This document shows, in pieces, positions 46,139-56,564 of a DNA stretch of 64,000 nt (position 1 is its first letter; each line of letters opens with the position of its first letter). The DNA comes from Streptococcus sanguinis (lineage in GTDB: Bacteria; Bacillota; Bacilli; Lactobacillales; Streptococcaceae), in assembly GCF_026781265.1 (NCBI RefSeq), contig NZ_JAKUVC010000004.1, positions 1-64,000 of the forward strand, given 5' to 3'. The position numbers and the translations under genes are program-made. Under the pieces are notes generated by a model that saw only the letters and a list, made by a program, of their open reading frames with translations, made no database searches and was not told where the DNA came from.

Positions 46139-47389
46139 ATGAAAACTCCTTTTGTCAGTCGTGAAAAGCTAGCTGAGATTACGGCGCAGTTTCCAACACC
46201 TTTCCATCTTTATGATGAGAAGGGAATTCGGGAAAGAGCGCGTGCCCTGCATGAGGCCTTTTCTTGGAATCCAGGTTTTAAAGAGTATTTTGCTGTTAAG
46301 GCCACTCCCAATCCTGCTATTTTAAAAATCCTTAAAGAAGAAGGCTGCGGGGTGGATTGTGCCAGCTATGTTGAGCTGCTCATGAGCCAAAAGCTGGGCT
46401 TTGCTGGACAGGATATTATGTTTTCGTCCAATAACACACCAGCTGAGGAATTTCAGTTTGCGCGTGACCTTGGAGCGACTATCAATCTGGATGCCTATGA
46501 AGATGTTGCTTTTTTGAAGGAGTCAGCGGGTATTCCAAAGATTATTTCCTGCCGTTACAACCCTGGCGGTGTCTTTGAGCTAGGAACCAGCATTATGGAT
46601 AATCCAGAAGAAGCCAAGTTTGGTATGACTAAGGACCAGCTGATTCAGGCTTTCAAAGAGCTCAAGGAGTTGGGTGCTGAGAAATTTGGGATTCATGCCC
46701 TCTTGGCCTCTAATACTGTCAGCAATGACTACTATCCTGAACTGGCCCGTCAGCTTTTTGAACTGGCTGTAGAAGTAGTGGCTGAGACAGGAGTTGAGCT
46801 GGACTTTATCAATCTATCTGGCGGTGTTGGCATTAATTATCAGCCTGAAGGTGAGGAAAATGACATTGCAATCATCGGTCAAGGAGTTCGTCAGGCCTAT
46901 GAAGCTATTCTAACTCCAGCTGGCCTGGGACAGGTCAAGATTTATACGGAGCTGGGCCGCTTTATGCTGGCACCTTATGGCCTGCTGGTCACCAAGGTTA
47001 CCCATAAGAAGCAAACCTACCGAACCTATCTGGGAGTGGACGCCTCTGCAGTCAATCTGCTGCGTCCTGCCATGTACGGTTCATATCACCACATTACCAA
47101 TATGGATCGGTCTGAGAGTGAGACAGAGATTGTGGATGTTGTCGGCAGTCTCTGTGAGAATAATGATAAATTCGCCATTAATCGCTCGCTTCCCGTCAGT
47201 CAAATCGGTGATACACTGGTGATTCACGATACTGGTGCTCATGGTTTCTCTATGGGTTATCAGTACAATGCCAAGCTCCGCTCCAGCGAAATTCTCTTGG
47301 AACAAGATGACAATGTTCGCATGATTCGTCGGGCTGAAAAACCAAAAGATTATTTTGCGACACTGTATGGCTTTGATTTTGAAAAATAG
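46139..47389 (+). CDS. lysA: Diaminopimelate decarboxylase
   Basis: This 416-aa group IV PLP enzyme has the PLP Lys in EYFAVKATPNP (residues about 48-58), GVDCASYVELL, LSGGVGINY, the ELGRFMLAPYG dimer-site motif, and GSLCENNDKFA with the catalytic Cys. It decarboxylates meso-diaminopimelate to L-lysine, which streptococci use in their peptidoglycan cross-link. It has its own promoter (TGG-TATAAT) and AAAGAGAG before ATG. Confidence 0.95.
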   Translation: MKTPFVSREKLAEITAQFPTPFHLYDEKGIRERARALHEAFSWNPGFKEYFAVKATPNPAILKILKEEGCGVDCASYVELLMSQKLGFAGQDIMFSSNNTPAEEFQFARDLGATINLDAYEDVAFLKESAGIPKIISCRYNPGGVFELGTSIMDNPEEAKFGMTKDQLIQAFKELKELGAEKFGIHALLASNTVSNDYYPELARQLFELAVEVVAETGVELDFINLSGGVGINYQPEGEENDIAIIGQGVRQAYEAILTPAGLGQVKIYTELGRFMLAPYGLLVTKVTHKKQTYRTYLGVDASAVNLLRPAMYGSYHHITNMDRSESETEIVDVVGSLCENNDKFAINRSLPVSQIGDTLVIHDTGAHGFSMGYQYNAKLRSSEILLEQDDNVRMIRRAEKPKDYFATLYGFDFEK

Positions 47390-47445
47390 AGAAAATTTGA
47401 TATAATGAAGAGCAATGTAAAAATGGAAATAGAGGAGTTCTCGAT

Positions 47446-47694
47446 ATGAATTTAGTTTTAGCAATTTTCTTGATTATGGCAGCATTTGCTGGGGGCGTGA
47501 TCTTGGGGATGTATTTGCTTCGTCGGCAAGTTGAGAAGGAATTTGCAGAAAATCCGCGTCTGAATGTAGAAGCAGTTCGGACCTTGCTTAGCGCTAGCGG
47601 TCAACGGCCAAATGAAGCGAAAGTACAGCAAGTCTATCGTCAAATTATCAGCCAGCAGAAAGCTGCGCTTGCTAAGAGCAAAAAGAAAAAATAA
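47446..47694 (+). CDS. UPF0154 (YneF-like) membrane protein
   Basis: This 82-aa protein has one N-terminal transmembrane helix ([20 protein letters not shown], residues about 3-22) and a basic cytoplasmic tail with ESMRK-like helical content ending KSKKKK. UPF0154 proteins are widespread in Firmicutes and have no known function. AGAGGAG lies 8-9 nt upstream, and TATAAT is at 47401-47406, so it has its own promoter. Confidence 0.9.
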   Translation: MNLVLAIFLIMAAFAGGVILGMYLLRRQVEKEFAENPRLNVEAVRTLLSASGQRPNEAKVQQVYRQIISQQKAALAKSKKKK

Positions 47695-47745
47695 TTTTCT
47701 AGAGGCTGGCTTTTAATACCAGCAGAGAAAATCTATAAAAAAAAT

Positions 47746-47779
47746 GGGGATTTGGAATCGGCTTCCAGTCCCTTGTTTT
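47746..47779 (+). terminator. Imperfect terminator upstream of murI
   Basis: GGGGATTTGGAA pairs with TTCCAGTCCC with one bulge, followed by TTGTTTT. A second hairpin GCTGG/CCAGC lies at 47704-47723. Either may end the UPF0154 transcript. Confidence 0.5.
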
Positions 47780-47793
47780 AGAAAGAAGACCTT

Positions 47794-48588
47794 ATGGATA
47801 ATCGACCAATCGGTTTTTTAGACTCAGGAGTGGGCGGTTTGACTGTAGTCCGTGAGCTCATGCGGCAGCTCCCCCACGAAGAGGTCATTTATATTGGAGA
47901 TTCGGCGCGGGCTCCTTACGGTCCTAGGCCTGCTGAGCAGATTCACGCTTATACCTGGCAATTGGTCAACTTCCTCCTGACCAAGGATGTTAAGATGATA
48001 GTCATTGCCTGCAATACAGCGACTGCTGTTGTCTGGGAAGAAGTGAAGGAAAAGCTCGATATTCCAGTACTAGGCGTGATTCTGCCGGGGGCTAGCGCGG
48101 CTATTAAGTCGACTGCCAGCGGCCGCATCGGTGTTATTGGAACTCCAATGACTGTTTCTTCAGATATTTATCGTCAGAAGATTGAAGCGCTCTCACCGGA
48201 GATGCAGGTGGAAAGTTTGGCCTGCCCTAAGTTTGTGCCTTTGGTAGAGTCCAATGAACTTCATTCCAGTCTTACCAAAAAAGTGGTCTATGAAACCCTG
48301 CAGCCTCTGGCTGGCCGAGTAGATACTCTGGTCTTGGGCTGTACCCACTATCCCTTGCTTCGACCTATTATTCAAAATAGGATGGGACCAAATGTGAAGT
48401 TGATCGACAGCGGGGCAGAGTGCGTACGGGATATTTCTGTCCTGCTCAATTACTTTGAAATCAACCGCAGTTGGGAAAAGCAGGAGCTCAATCACCGATT
48501 TTACACAACTGCCAATGCCAAGAGCTTTTCGGAAATTGCAGAAAGCTGGCTGGGTCTGAAAGTGAATGTGGAGCATGTAAGCTTATGA
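47794..48588 (+). CDS. murI: Glutamate racemase
   Basis: This 264-aa enzyme has the paired catalytic Cys motifs [10 protein letters not shown] (residues about 70-79) and LGCTHYPLL (about 181-189), and the N-terminal [10 protein letters not shown]. It makes D-glutamate for peptidoglycan. It begins a long operon: its TGA overlaps the rdgB ATG by 4 bp, and every following gene to yidD overlaps or nearly abuts the next. Confidence 0.97.
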   Translation: MDNRPIGFLDSGVGGLTVVRELMRQLPHEEVIYIGDSARAPYGPRPAEQIHAYTWQLVNFLLTKDVKMIVIACNTATAVVWEEVKEKLDIPVLGVILPGASAAIKSTASGRIGVIGTPMTVSSDIYRQKIEALSPEMQVESLACPKFVPLVESNELHSSLTKKVVYETLQPLAGRVDTLVLGCTHYPLLRPIIQNRMGPNVKLIDSGAECVRDISVLLNYFEINRSWEKQELNHRFYTTANAKSFSEIAESWLGLKVNVEHVSL

Positions 48589-49589
48589 CAAATAAAATTT
48601 ATGAATACATTGACGAGAACAATTGGTATATCGGAGAATGGACTCGCTTTCGTAAGGCTGGCTATCATTTCAACGACATCCCATACAGGCTCTTGGAGCA
48701 TATTGATGCAGAGTTGAGCGAGCTGATTGAGCGGGATTTGGAAGAAGAATATAACGCCTTTACCACAGTTGTGGTCAAATACGGCTCACCCATGTCCTAT
48801 ATCCAGTTTGTCCTCAATATGATTAACGACCGCAAGAAGCGGGATTTTAAGGCGACCAGTCATAAGGGGGCTATTCTGATTACAGAAAAGGACTTGCTGC
48901 GTAAGGTCTTCTTCCTGTCTAAAGATGGAGTTAAGATGACCGACTTTTTTGGTCAGGGGCATGAGTCAGAGATGGCTGTTGGAGATACCATCTTGATTGC
49001 GACTCGCAACGAAGGTAAGACAGCAGAGTTTCGCAAACTCTTTGATAAGCTGGGCTACAAGGTTGAAAATCTCAATGATTATCCTGACCTGCCAGAAGTG
49101 GAAGAGACTGGAACTACCTTTGAGGAAAATGCGCGGCTCAAGGCGGAGACCATCAGTAAGCTGACCGGTAAAATGGTGCTAGCTGACGACTCAGGTCTGC
49201 AGGTCGATGTTTTAGGCGGCTTGCCTGGCGTCTGGTCGGCTCGCTTTGCTGGAGTAGGCGCGACAGATGATGAAAACAATATCAAGCTGCTGCATGAGTT
49301 GGCTATGGTTTTTGAAATCAAGGATCGCTCGGCCCATTTTCATACGACCCTAGTGGTGGCTAGTCCTGACAGGGAGTCTCTGGTAGTTGAAGCGGATTGG
49401 CCGGGCTACATTGCCCATGAGCCAAAAGGGAAAAATGGCTTTGGCTATGATCCTTTGTTCTTAGTGGGAGAAACAGGAAAAACGTCTGCCGAACTAACGA
49501 TAGAAGAAAAAAATGCGCAATCCCATCGGGCTCAGGCAGTTAAGAAATTAGTGGAGGTATTTCCAGCATGGCAAAGCAAACCATTATAG
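48585..49589 (+). CDS. rdgB: XTP/dITP diphosphatase with N-terminal extension
   Basis: This 334-aa protein has about 125 residues of streptococcal extension, then the HAM1 domain: [14 protein letters not shown] (about 137-150), [14 protein letters not shown] and [12 protein letters not shown]. It hydrolyses XTP, ITP and dITP and so keeps deaminated purines out of DNA. ATG 48585 overlaps the murI stop, which fixes the start; longer upstream frames run inside murI. The N-terminal extension is a known trait of streptococcal RdgB and its role is unclear. Confidence 0.94.
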   Translation: MTNKIYEYIDENNWYIGEWTRFRKAGYHFNDIPYRLLEHIDAELSELIERDLEEEYNAFTTVVVKYGSPMSYIQFVLNMINDRKKRDFKATSHKGAILITEKDLLRKVFFLSKDGVKMTDFFGQGHESEMAVGDTILIATRNEGKTAEFRKLFDKLGYKVENLNDYPDLPEVEETGTTFEENARLKAETISKLTGKMVLADDSGLQVDVLGGLPGVWSARFAGVGATDDENNIKLLHELAMVFEIKDRSAHFHTTLVVASPDRESLVVEADWPGYIAHEPKGKNGFGYDPLFLVGETGKTSAELTIEEKNAQSHRAQAVKKLVEVFPAWQSKPL

Positions 49590-50089
49590 TCATGAGTGAT
49601 TCTCATGGCGACCGTGCTATTGTAGAAGAAATTAGGAATCATTATATTGGAAAGGTAGATGCGATTTTCCATAACGGAGACTCTGAGCTTCCTTCTGATG
49701 ATGAGGTATGGCAAGGGATTCAGGTTGTTGCAGGGAATATGGACTTTTACGACGGCTATCCAGAACGATTGGTGACGGATTTGGCGGGGACCATTATTGC
49801 ACAGACTCACGGGCATCTCTTCCATATCAACTTTTCTTTTCAAAAGCTGGATTTGTGGGCGCAAGAGGTTAATGCAGACATCTGCCTCTACGGCCATCTG
49901 CATATCCCAGATGCTCGAATGGAGGGCAAAACGCTCTTTCTGAATCCGGGATCCATTAGCCAGCCACGTGGCCTGATCAACGAACGCCTCTACGCTAAGG
50001 TAGAGATTGATGATGACCGCTTTAAAGTAGATTACTATACGCGAAATCATGAACTTTATCCAAGCTTGTCCAAGGAGTTTAGCCGATGA
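49568..50089 (+). CDS. Metallophosphoesterase, YfcE/MJ0936 family
   Basis: This 173-aa calcineurin-like phosphodiesterase has MSDSHGD (residues about 10-16), HNGDSE, GNMD, QTHGHLF and GHLHIP, the five metal-binding blocks. It hydrolyses simple phosphodiesters in vitro; the natural substrate is unknown. It overlaps rdgB by 22 bp. Confidence 0.92.
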   Translation: MAKQTIIVMSDSHGDRAIVEEIRNHYIGKVDAIFHNGDSELPSDDEVWQGIQVVAGNMDFYDGYPERLVTDLAGTIIAQTHGHLFHINFSFQKLDLWAQEVNADICLYGHLHIPDARMEGKTLFLNPGSISQPRGLINERLYAKVEIDDDRFKVDYYTRNHELYPSLSKEFSR

Positions 50090-50547
50090 TTGCTAAGGAA
50101 TTTGAAGACTATCTGCTACAACATGAAGAAACTTTTTTGACGCCTGGGGAAAATCTGGCGGTTATGATTGACACCCATAATGTGGATCATGCAATCCTAC
50201 TGCTGAGCCAGATGACCTACTCACGTGTACCAGTCGTGACAGCAGATAAAAAGTTTGTTGGCACGATTTCCCTGACAGACATCATGTCTTATCGTATGCG
50301 CCATGATTTGCCAGAAGAGGAATTCATGATGACAGACATCGTCCACATGACCAAAATGGACGACTTGACAGTTGGGCCAGATTATACTGTATCAGATGTG
50401 CTTCATAAGCTGGTTGACGAGTCATTCCTGCCGGTTGTGGGCGAGGATCAGCATTTTTACGGAATTATTACTAGAAAATCCATTTTGAAAGCTGTCAATT
50501 CTTTGTTGCACGGCTTTAGCAAGCAGTACGAAATTCGCAAAAAATGA
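50086..50547 (+). CDS. cbpB: CBS-pair protein, CbpB/YkuL type
   Basis: This 153-aa protein consists of two CBS repeats (residues about 15-72 and 85-140) with no other domain. Homologues in Listeria (CbpB) and Bacillus (DarB/YkuL) bind c-di-AMP and, when apo, stimulate Rel or pyruvate carboxylase. Binding here is inferred from the family. It overlaps its upstream neighbour by 4 bp and the next gene by 4 bp. Confidence 0.85.
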   Translation: MIAKEFEDYLLQHEETFLTPGENLAVMIDTHNVDHAILLLSQMTYSRVPVVTADKKFVGTISLTDIMSYRMRHDLPEEEFMMTDIVHMTKMDDLTVGPDYTVSDVLHKLVDESFLPVVGEDQHFYGIITRKSILKAVNSLLHGFSKQYEIRKK

Positions 50548-51275
50548 AAGAATACATTAGACCGTTTTTAAATCAAAAAAACATCTCAGAAAATTCTAAA
50601 ATTGCCTATTCTTATGATTTGGAGCAGTTTATCGAGGAAGTACATGGTCGGATTACCGAGACCAATCTGCGGATTTATCAAGCCTCTATCAAGGATTTTA
50701 AGGCAGCTGTTCAGAAGCGGAAGCTCTCAGCAGTCAATCAATTTCTCTACTTCCTTTATCAGCAGCAGCTTATTGAGGAGTTCCACCGCTTGGTCCTGCC
50801 CAAGGTTTCCGTATCGAAGGAGCAGGAAAATGAACTGCTGGATCTGTCTGCTTTTTGGCAGGAATCAAGCGTTCCTAGGGGGCGGCTGATGGCTCTTCTT
50901 ATCTTGGAAATGGGCTTGCTGCCCAGCGAGATTTTGCAGGTCAGAGTGGCAGATGTCAATCTTGACTTTCAGGTTTTGAAGATTGAAAAGGCCGGTCAGA
51001 AGCGGGTCATCAAGATTCCTGAGAGCTTGACGGGCGAGCTGGAAGACTATCTGACGGGCACATATTTATTTGAGAAAAACGGTAAATCCTATTCTCGTCA
51101 ATGGGGCTTCCGTCAGCTAGAGGCCTTCTTGATTGAGCAGGGACAAGCCAGTCTATCTGCCCAAAGCCTGCGTGAGCAGTTTATTTTGAGCCAGCGGGAG
51201 AAGGGGATTGGTCTCTATGATATTGCCCAAGATTTGGGCCTGAAAACCATGATTACACTAGAAAAATACAGATAA
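50544..51275 (+). CDS. XerD-like tyrosine recombinase lacking catalytic residues
   Basis: This 243-aa protein has an N-terminal SAM-like core-binding domain (residues about 1-90) and a C-terminal catalytic-type fold. The box I Arg is Leu (MGLLPSEIL instead of GLRxSEL). In box II the usual HxxR is not intact (QSLREQFIL). The terminal Tyr is present (LEKYR). The streptococcal XerD-like family is known to be atypical, and the true dif recombinase of streptococci is XerS. I infer loss of recombinase activity and perhaps a structural role beside scpAB. Confidence 0.9.
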   Translation: MKEYIRPFLNQKNISENSKIAYSYDLEQFIEEVHGRITETNLRIYQASIKDFKAAVQKRKLSAVNQFLYFLYQQQLIEEFHRLVLPKVSVSKEQENELLDLSAFWQESSVPRGRLMALLILEMGLLPSEILQVRVADVNLDFQVLKIEKAGQKRVIKIPESLTGELEDYLTGTYLFEKNGKSYSRQWGFRQLEAFLIEQGQASLSAQSLREQFILSQREKGIGLYDIAQDLGLKTMITLEKYR

Positions 51276-51277
51276 AA

Positions 51278-51988
51278 ATGGATATCAAACTAAAAGATTT
51301 TGAAGGCCCGTTGGACCTGCTGCTCCACCTTGTATCTAAGTACCAGGTGGATATTTATGATGTTCCCATTACGGAGGTTATCGAGCAGTATCTGGCTTAT
51401 GTGGCTACTTTGCAGGCCATGAAGCTGGAAGTGACGGGCGAGTATATGGTCATGGCAAGCCAGCTCATGCTGATTAAGAGCCGCAAGCTTCTGCCTAAGG
51501 TGGCGGATAATGCTGAGCTGGAAGATGATTTGGAGCAAGACCTTTTGAGCCAGATTGAGGAATACCGCAGGTTCAAGCTCTTAGGTGAGAAAATGTCGCT
51601 CCAGCATGATGACCGAGCGCTTTATTATTCTAAGCCCAAGCTGGAGCTGGTTTATGAAGACGCTGAGCTCCTGCATGACAAGTCAACAATTGATCTTTTT
51701 TTGGCTTTTTCCAAAGTTATCGCCAAGAAGCAAGAGGAGTTTTCTAAAAGTCATACAACCATTGTGCGAGACGAGTATAAGATTGAGGACATGATGGAAG
51801 TGGTGCGCCAGCGCTGTGCTGATAAGAGACGTCTGGCTCTGCAGGAGATTTTTGCAGAGACCAAGGACATGAATGAAGTTATTACTCTCTTTCTGGCGAC
51901 CTTGGAATTGGTCAAGGTGCAGGAAGTGCAAGTCATTCAGGAAGAAAATTTTGGAAATATTTATTTAGTAGGAAGAGGAAATGAGTAA
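51278..51988 (+). CDS. scpA: Condensin subunit ScpA
   Basis: This 236-aa kleisin begins [20 protein letters not shown], the family signature, with an acidic helical middle and a C-terminal winged-helix ([26 protein letters not shown], in parts). It bridges SMC heads in chromosome condensation. It starts 2 bp after the XerD-like gene and overlaps scpB by 8 bp. Confidence 0.97.
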   Translation: MDIKLKDFEGPLDLLLHLVSKYQVDIYDVPITEVIEQYLAYVATLQAMKLEVTGEYMVMASQLMLIKSRKLLPKVADNAELEDDLEQDLLSQIEEYRRFKLLGEKMSLQHDDRALYYSKPKLELVYEDAELLHDKSTIDLFLAFSKVIAKKQEEFSKSHTTIVRDEYKIEDMMEVVRQRCADKRRLALQEIFAETKDMNEVITLFLATLELVKVQEVQVIQEENFGNIYLVGRGNE

Positions 51989-52550
51989 GTTAGCAAAGAT
52001 TGAAGCCCTGCTTTTTGTGGCGGGAGAAGATGGACTCAAGGTTCATCAGTTGGCAGAAATCCTTTCTTTGCCGCCGACCGGGGTTATTCAGAGTTTAGAG
52101 AAGTTGGCTGAGCAATATGAAGTCAATCCAGACTCTAGCCTGACCCTGCTGGAAACTTCAAAGACATACAAGCTGGTCACAAAGCCAGAGTTTGCTGAGA
52201 TTCTGCGGGCCTATTCACGGGCGCCAATCAATCAAAGTCTGTCGCGGGCGGCCCTCGAGACCTTGTCTATCATTGCCTATAAGCAGCCGATTACAAGGGT
52301 AGAAATAGATGACATCCGCGGGGTTAATTCCAGCGGCGCTTTAGCCAAGCTCTTGGCTTTTGAACTGGTTCGAGAGGATGGCAAAAAAGAGGTCATTGGC
52401 CGGCCGAATCTCTATGTGACAACGGATTATTTCTTAGACTATATGGGGATCAATCACCTAGATGAACTGCCGATTGTCGAAGAAACAGAGCTAGTTGCTG
52501 AAGAAAGCCAGCTCTTTATTGAAAGGACAGATATCGATGAGAATCAATAA
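51981..52550 (+). CDS. scpB: Condensin subunit ScpB
   Basis: This 189-aa protein has two winged-helix domains; the second carries the conserved [23 protein letters not shown] (in parts, residues about 92-114). It binds ScpA and completes the SMC complex. AGGAAATG context provides a Shine-Dalgarno within scpA. It overlaps rluB by 14 bp. Confidence 0.97.
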   Translation: MSKLAKIEALLFVAGEDGLKVHQLAEILSLPPTGVIQSLEKLAEQYEVNPDSSLTLLETSKTYKLVTKPEFAEILRAYSRAPINQSLSRAALETLSIIAYKQPITRVEIDDIRGVNSSGALAKLLAFELVREDGKKEVIGRPNLYVTTDYFLDYMGINHLDELPIVEETELVAEESQLFIERTDIDENQ

Positions 52551-53265
52551 ATACATCGCTCATGCTGGAATAGCCAGCCGCCGTAAGGCAGAAGAGCTAA
52601 TCAGGCAGGGGAAGGTCAGTATAAACGGCCAAGTAGTACGTGAGTTGGCGACGAACGTCAAGTCTGGCGACCGTGTGGAAGTAGAAGGCCGACCTATCTA
52701 CAACGAAGAGAAGGTTTATTACCTCCTCAATAAGCCGCGCGGGGTCATTTCCTCTGTCAGTGATGACAAGGGTCGTAAGACAGTCGTGGAGCTCTTGCCT
52801 CAGGTTAAGGAGCGGATTTATCCGGTCGGTCGTTTGGACTGGGATACTTCTGGTATCCTCATTCTGACCAATGACGGAGATTTTACTGACGAGATGATTC
52901 ATCCCCGAAATGAGATTGACAAGGTCTATGTGGCTCGTGTCAAAGGATTGGCCAATAAAGAAGTTCTTCGTCCTCTGATTCGCGGTATTGAGATCGAGGG
53001 GCGCAAAACCAAGCCAGCAGTTTATGAGATTATCAAGGTTGATCCGGCGAAAAATCGTTCGGTCGTTCAGCTGACAATCCACGAAGGCCGTAACCATCAG
53101 GTCAAGAAGATGTTCCAGGCAGTCGGACTGCAGGTGGATAAGCTGTCACGGACTCGCTTTGGTCATTTGGACTTAACTGGCCTCAAGCCTGGTGAGTATC
53201 GTAAGCTCAGTAAAAAAGAAGTCAGCCAGCTGCATACACTGGCTGTAACCAAGACCAAGAAATGA
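52537..53265 (+). CDS. rluB: 23S rRNA pseudouridine synthase RluB
   Basis: This 242-aa protein has an N-terminal S4 RNA-binding domain (residues 1-60; [20 protein letters not shown]) and a pseudouridine synthase domain with catalytic Asp in [18 protein letters not shown] (about 100-118). It isomerises a uridine in helix 89 of 23S rRNA. ATG 52537 follows AAAGGA; the longer upstream frame lies inside scpB. It overlaps yidD by 4 bp. Confidence 0.95.
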   Translation: MRINKYIAHAGIASRRKAEELIRQGKVSINGQVVRELATNVKSGDRVEVEGRPIYNEEKVYYLLNKPRGVISSVSDDKGRKTVVELLPQVKERIYPVGRLDWDTSGILILTNDGDFTDEMIHPRNEIDKVYVARVKGLANKEVLRPLIRGIEIEGRKTKPAVYEIIKVDPAKNRSVVQLTIHEGRNHQVKKMFQAVGLQVDKLSRTRFGHLDLTGLKPGEYRKLSKKEVSQLHTLAVTKTKK

Positions 53266-53516
53266 TAAAGAAACTGCTTATTGCTCCTGTCCGCTTTTAT
53301 CAACGCTTCATATCGCCTGCTTTCCCTCCATCTTGCCGCTTTCGGCCCACCTGCTCTAACTATATGATAGAGGCTATCCAGAAGCATGGTGCTAAAGGAG
53401 TTTTGATGGGCTTGGCGCGCATTCTCCGCTGCCATCCCTGGTCTCAGCCGGGAGAGGATCCTGTACCAGACCATTTCAGCCTGAGAAGAAATAATTCAAG
53501 AAAAAAGTCACACTAG
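53262..53516 (+). CDS. yidD: Membrane protein insertion efficiency factor YidD
   Basis: This 84-aa protein has the diagnostic [20 protein letters not shown] (in parts) and [14 protein letters not shown], with three conserved Cys. It assists membrane protein biogenesis together with YidC. It is the last gene of the murI operon, and its stop codon lies inside the left arm of the terminator. Confidence 0.96.
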   Translation: MIKKLLIAPVRFYQRFISPAFPPSCRFRPTCSNYMIEAIQKHGAKGVLMGLARILRCHPWSQPGEDPVPDHFSLRRNNSRKKSH

Positions 53517-53538
53517 ATAAGTATCTAGTGTGACTTTT
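53503..53538. terminator. Bidirectional terminator between yidD and trkH
   Basis: A perfect 12-bp stem GTCACACTAGAT/ATCTAGTGTGAC is flanked by A6 and T4. It contains the yidD stop codon in the stem and lies 28 bp from the trkH stop. Confidence 0.92.
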
Positions 53539-53566
53539 ATATATATCTATATTTTCCGAATATTTC

Positions 53567-55006
53567 CTATCTTCTAGACCAAGTCTTAGGCAGGAAGAGC
53601 AGGAGAATCGGGTAGATTTCCAAGCGACCGCCAATCATAGCAAAGGCTAGCAGAAGTTTAGAAAAAGGACTAAAGATAGAAAAATTATCTGTCGTCCCAA
53701 TCATGGGGCCGATATTGTTGAAGCAAGAGACAACCCCGCTGACAACCGTCATGAAATTATTATTATCCAAGCTGACAATAAAAATGAGAGCTAGAATAAT
53801 CAAGATATAAACAGCTAAGTATTTCAGTACCTTATGCTGAGTATCCTTGTCAATGACCGCACCATTGATATGCAAGGTCAGGACACGATTAGGTGACAGG
53901 GTAGATAGAATCTGATTTTTAGCAATGCGGGAAATGATAATTCCCCGAATGACCTTGAATCCCCCAGCTGTTGATCCAGCTGAGCCCCCGATACACATGA
54001 GCAGGAGCAGGATAACCTGAGAAAAGAGCGGCCATTTGACTGTATCGCCATAGCCAAATCCAGTTGTTGTGATGACATTGGCTACCTGGAAGAAGGAAAT
54101 CTCCACGCTCTTGGCAAAGCCTTGATAGAGGTGGAAGACATTAAAGGCAATCAAGGCTGTGGAAAGAAAGACAATCCAGAGATAGCCCTTGAGCTCCTCA
54201 TCTTCAAAGCAAGCCTTAAACTTGCGAATCAGCAGATAATAGTAGAGATTGAAGTTGACCCCGAAAGCTAAAACTCCAAAGCTGACTAGATAAGTAATCA
54301 GCGAGCTGTTGTAGTGGGCGATACCGTCATTGTATACGGTGAATCCTCCCGTACCAGCTGTTCCCATGGCAATCACAAGGCTGTCAAAGAGAGGCATGCC
54401 CGCTAGGAAATAAAGGAGGGCAAATATAGCAAAGAGAGCCAGATAAATGATATAAAGAATCTGGGCCGTACTCTTGAGTTTGGACACCACCTTGCCAAAG
54501 ACTGGTCCCGGAACTTCTGCTTTCATGACCTCCAAGTGACCATTTTTAGCATTGTCCATAATAGCTAGGGCAAAGACCAGCACTCCCATTCCTCCAATCA
54601 AGTGGGTAAAACTGCGCCAGAAGAGTAACGAATGGGAGAGGACGCCAACATCGTTGAGGATAGTCGCTCCTGTCGTGGTGAAGCCAGAGCTAATCTCAAA
54701 GAAAGCATCAATAACGTCTGGAATCTGCCCGGAAAAAACAAAGGGCAGAGCTCCGAAGAAGGACCAAAGAATCCAGCAAAGGGCTACAATCAGGACCCCT
54801 TCCTTGGCGTAGATATGCAGGTCCTTGGGTTTGAAATAAGAGCCTATGCCACCTAAAACTAGCAAGATGGCCATGGTCGCCCCGATAGAGAGAAAGACTT
54901 TTAAGGGCTCACAGTAGATTAGAGCGACGACAATAGGTACAATCAGCAGTGCCGCCTCAATCAGCAGTAATTTTGCCAGCAGGTAGCGAATCATAGATCT
55001 ATTCAT
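53567..55006 (-). CDS. trkH: Potassium uptake protein TrkH/KtrB family
   Basis: This 479-aa channel-like transporter has about ten membrane helices arranged in four pore repeats, each with a selectivity Gly: SSGFTTTGATIL, GTAGTGGFTVYND, VITTTGFGYGDT and GVVSCFNNIGPMIG. It moves K+ (or Na+/K+) with TrkA as regulator. It starts 4 bp after trkA ends, so they are one operon. Confidence 0.94.
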   Translation of the reverse strand: MNRSMIRYLLAKLLLIEAALLIVPIVVALIYCEPLKVFLSIGATMAILLVLGGIGSYFKPKDLHIYAKEGVLIVALCWILWSFFGALPFVFSGQIPDVIDAFFEISSGFTTTGATILNDVGVLSHSLLFWRSFTHLIGGMGVLVFALAIMDNAKNGHLEVMKAEVPGPVFGKVVSKLKSTAQILYIIYLALFAIFALLYFLAGMPLFDSLVIAMGTAGTGGFTVYNDGIAHYNSSLITYLVSFGVLAFGVNFNLYYYLLIRKFKACFEDEELKGYLWIVFLSTALIAFNVFHLYQGFAKSVEISFFQVANVITTTGFGYGDTVKWPLFSQVILLLLMCIGGSAGSTAGGFKVIRGIIISRIAKNQILSTLSPNRVLTLHINGAVIDKDTQHKVLKYLAVYILIILALIFIVSLDNNNFMTVVSGVVSCFNNIGPMIGTTDNFSIFSPFSKLLLAFAMIGGRLEIYPILLLFLPKTWSRR

Positions 55007-55010
55007 GGGC

Positions 55011-56360
55011 CTACCTCGCTAACAGATCGTAAATCTGCGTGATATTTTGCAGCAGAGTAGTAACGATAATCTTATCTCCAACTTGCAGATTGTCATCGCC
55101 TGTAGGGAAGATAGCTTTACCTTGGCGGATAATGGCCGCAATCAGGACATCTTTCTTCAGATGAAGCTGAGATAGAGGAATACCAGTCATCTTGTTTTCT
55201 TCTTTGATTTGGAATTGCAGAGTCTCGATTTGGCCGTTGGCTACATGGTGCAGAGCTTCTAGGTTAGAGAATTGAGCATTGTAGCGACCGCGGATAAAAT
55301 GCATAACCGTATCAACGGCGATACCTTTAGGAGTTACGATGCTGGCAAAGTCTTGGTTATCAATGATTTCCAACAAACTAGTACGGTTGACCTTGGTGAT
55401 GTTTTTCTGTACACCCAGATTATTAAGGAACATGGAAGTAATGATATTTTCTTCATCTACACCAGTCAGGGTAGCGATGGCATCAAAGTTACTGGCGCGT
55501 TCCTCCAGCAGGATATCCTTGGCAGTACCGTCTCCATGGACAACATAGAGCTCAGGAAATTCCTGACTGAAAAAGGTTGCCCGTTCATGGTTAGATTCAA
55601 TGACTTTGAGCTCGATTTTACTATTCTTGAGAATATTGAGCAGGTAATAAGCGATCTTGCCAGCCCCGATAATCATCAGGCTCTTAACCACTCTAGGACG
55701 TACCATATTGTGGAATTGAACGATGTCCAGGCGGTTACCTGTGACATATATCTTGTCGCCGGCATCCAGAGTGAAGTCGCCGTCAGGAATTTCCAAGTGC
55801 CCTTTTCTCTCAATGGCACAGACAATGATATTTCCAAATTTCTTGCGGAATTGGGAAATACTCATCTGGCAGAGATTGCTGTCTTCCTTGAGTTTGAACT
55901 CCATCAGTGCCACTCGGCCATTGGCAAAGTGTTCTACTGACAGGGCGTTAGGGAAGTCAATGATATTAGCGATATAGCGAGCAGTTAGGAGCTCAGGATT
56001 GACCACCAGCGAGAAGCCTAGGATATTCTTTTCCTTAAAGTAAGGGTTGGAATACTCAGGATTACGCACCCGAACGACGGTTTCCTTAGCGCCCATTCGT
56101 TTGGCCAGAACAGCTGAAACCATGTTGACCTCATCCTGCTCGGTCATGGAGATGAAGATGTCACAGTGCCCAACATCCGCCTGTTCTAGGATTTTGAAGT
56201 TAGCTCCATTGCCAGAAATACCAATAATGTCATAGCGCTTGGTAATCTGGTTTAGAACAGCCTCATCCTGCTCAATCAGGATAACATCATGATTTTCAGC
56301 CACTAAGGAGCGACAGAGGGCCGTTCCGACCTTCCCGCCGCCGACAACAATAATTTTCAT
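55011..56360 (-). CDS. trkA: Trk potassium regulator TrkA
   Basis: This 449-aa cytoplasmic protein has two RCK repeats, each with a Rossmann NAD-binding motif (KIIVVGGGKVGTALC at the start; MIIGAGKIAYYLL near residue 225) and a RCK_C subdomain. It gates TrkH in response to nucleotides. The ATG at 56360 begins the family-standard MKIIVVGGG; a TTG 18 bp upstream falls inside the Shine-Dalgarno (GGAGGAA) region. c-di-AMP often binds RCK_C domains in streptococci; that is not shown here. Confidence 0.94.
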   Translation of the reverse strand: MKIIVVGGGKVGTALCRSLVAENHDVILIEQDEAVLNQITKRYDIIGISGNGANFKILEQADVGHCDIFISMTEQDEVNMVSAVLAKRMGAKETVVRVRNPEYSNPYFKEKNILGFSLVVNPELLTARYIANIIDFPNALSVEHFANGRVALMEFKLKEDSNLCQMSISQFRKKFGNIIVCAIERKGHLEIPDGDFTLDAGDKIYVTGNRLDIVQFHNMVRPRVVKSLMIIGAGKIAYYLLNILKNSKIELKVIESNHERATFFSQEFPELYVVHGDGTAKDILLEERASNFDAIATLTGVDEENIITSMFLNNLGVQKNITKVNRTSLLEIIDNQDFASIVTPKGIAVDTVMHFIRGRYNAQFSNLEALHHVANGQIETLQFQIKEENKMTGIPLSQLHLKKDVLIAAIIRQGKAIFPTGDDNLQVGDKIIVTTLLQNITQIYDLLAR

Positions 56361-56530
56361 AAGTTTAGATTCCTCCAAAGTATGTATCTATCATACTCTT
56401 TTTTCATTTAAATTTCATCTATAAAATACAGAATAGCTTGCTTATTTATAGAATTCCGAATACTTTTTTACCAAAATGGTATCTTCCTGTGATATTTTTA
56501 AAAAAAGTACAACTTTTTGAGCATTTTTTA

Positions 56531-56558
56531 TTGACTTGTAGGCTGAAAGTGTTATACT
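56531..56558 (+). promoter_or_regulatory. Promoter of the probable small RNA before trmL
   Basis: TTGACT (56531-56536) and TATACT (56553-56558) are 16 bp apart. No CiaR-type TTTAAG repeat lies upstream. Confidence 0.75.
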
Positions 56559-56564
56559 AAATGA

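Noticed and set aside
49532..50050. Antisense frame of 172 codons across rdgB and the phosphoesterase
   Set aside because: Both sense proteins carry full catalytic motifs; the antisense frame has none.
55272..55940. Open frame of 222 codons on the plus strand inside trkA
   Set aside because: It is antisense to a complete TrkA with two intact RCK motifs, has no ribosome binding site and no recognisable domain; it is a codon-bias shadow.
56500..56560. CiaR-controlled csRNA before trmL
   Set aside because: The promoter has a good TTGACT -35 and lacks the TTTAAG-N5-TTTAAG CiaR repeat expected of csRNAs.
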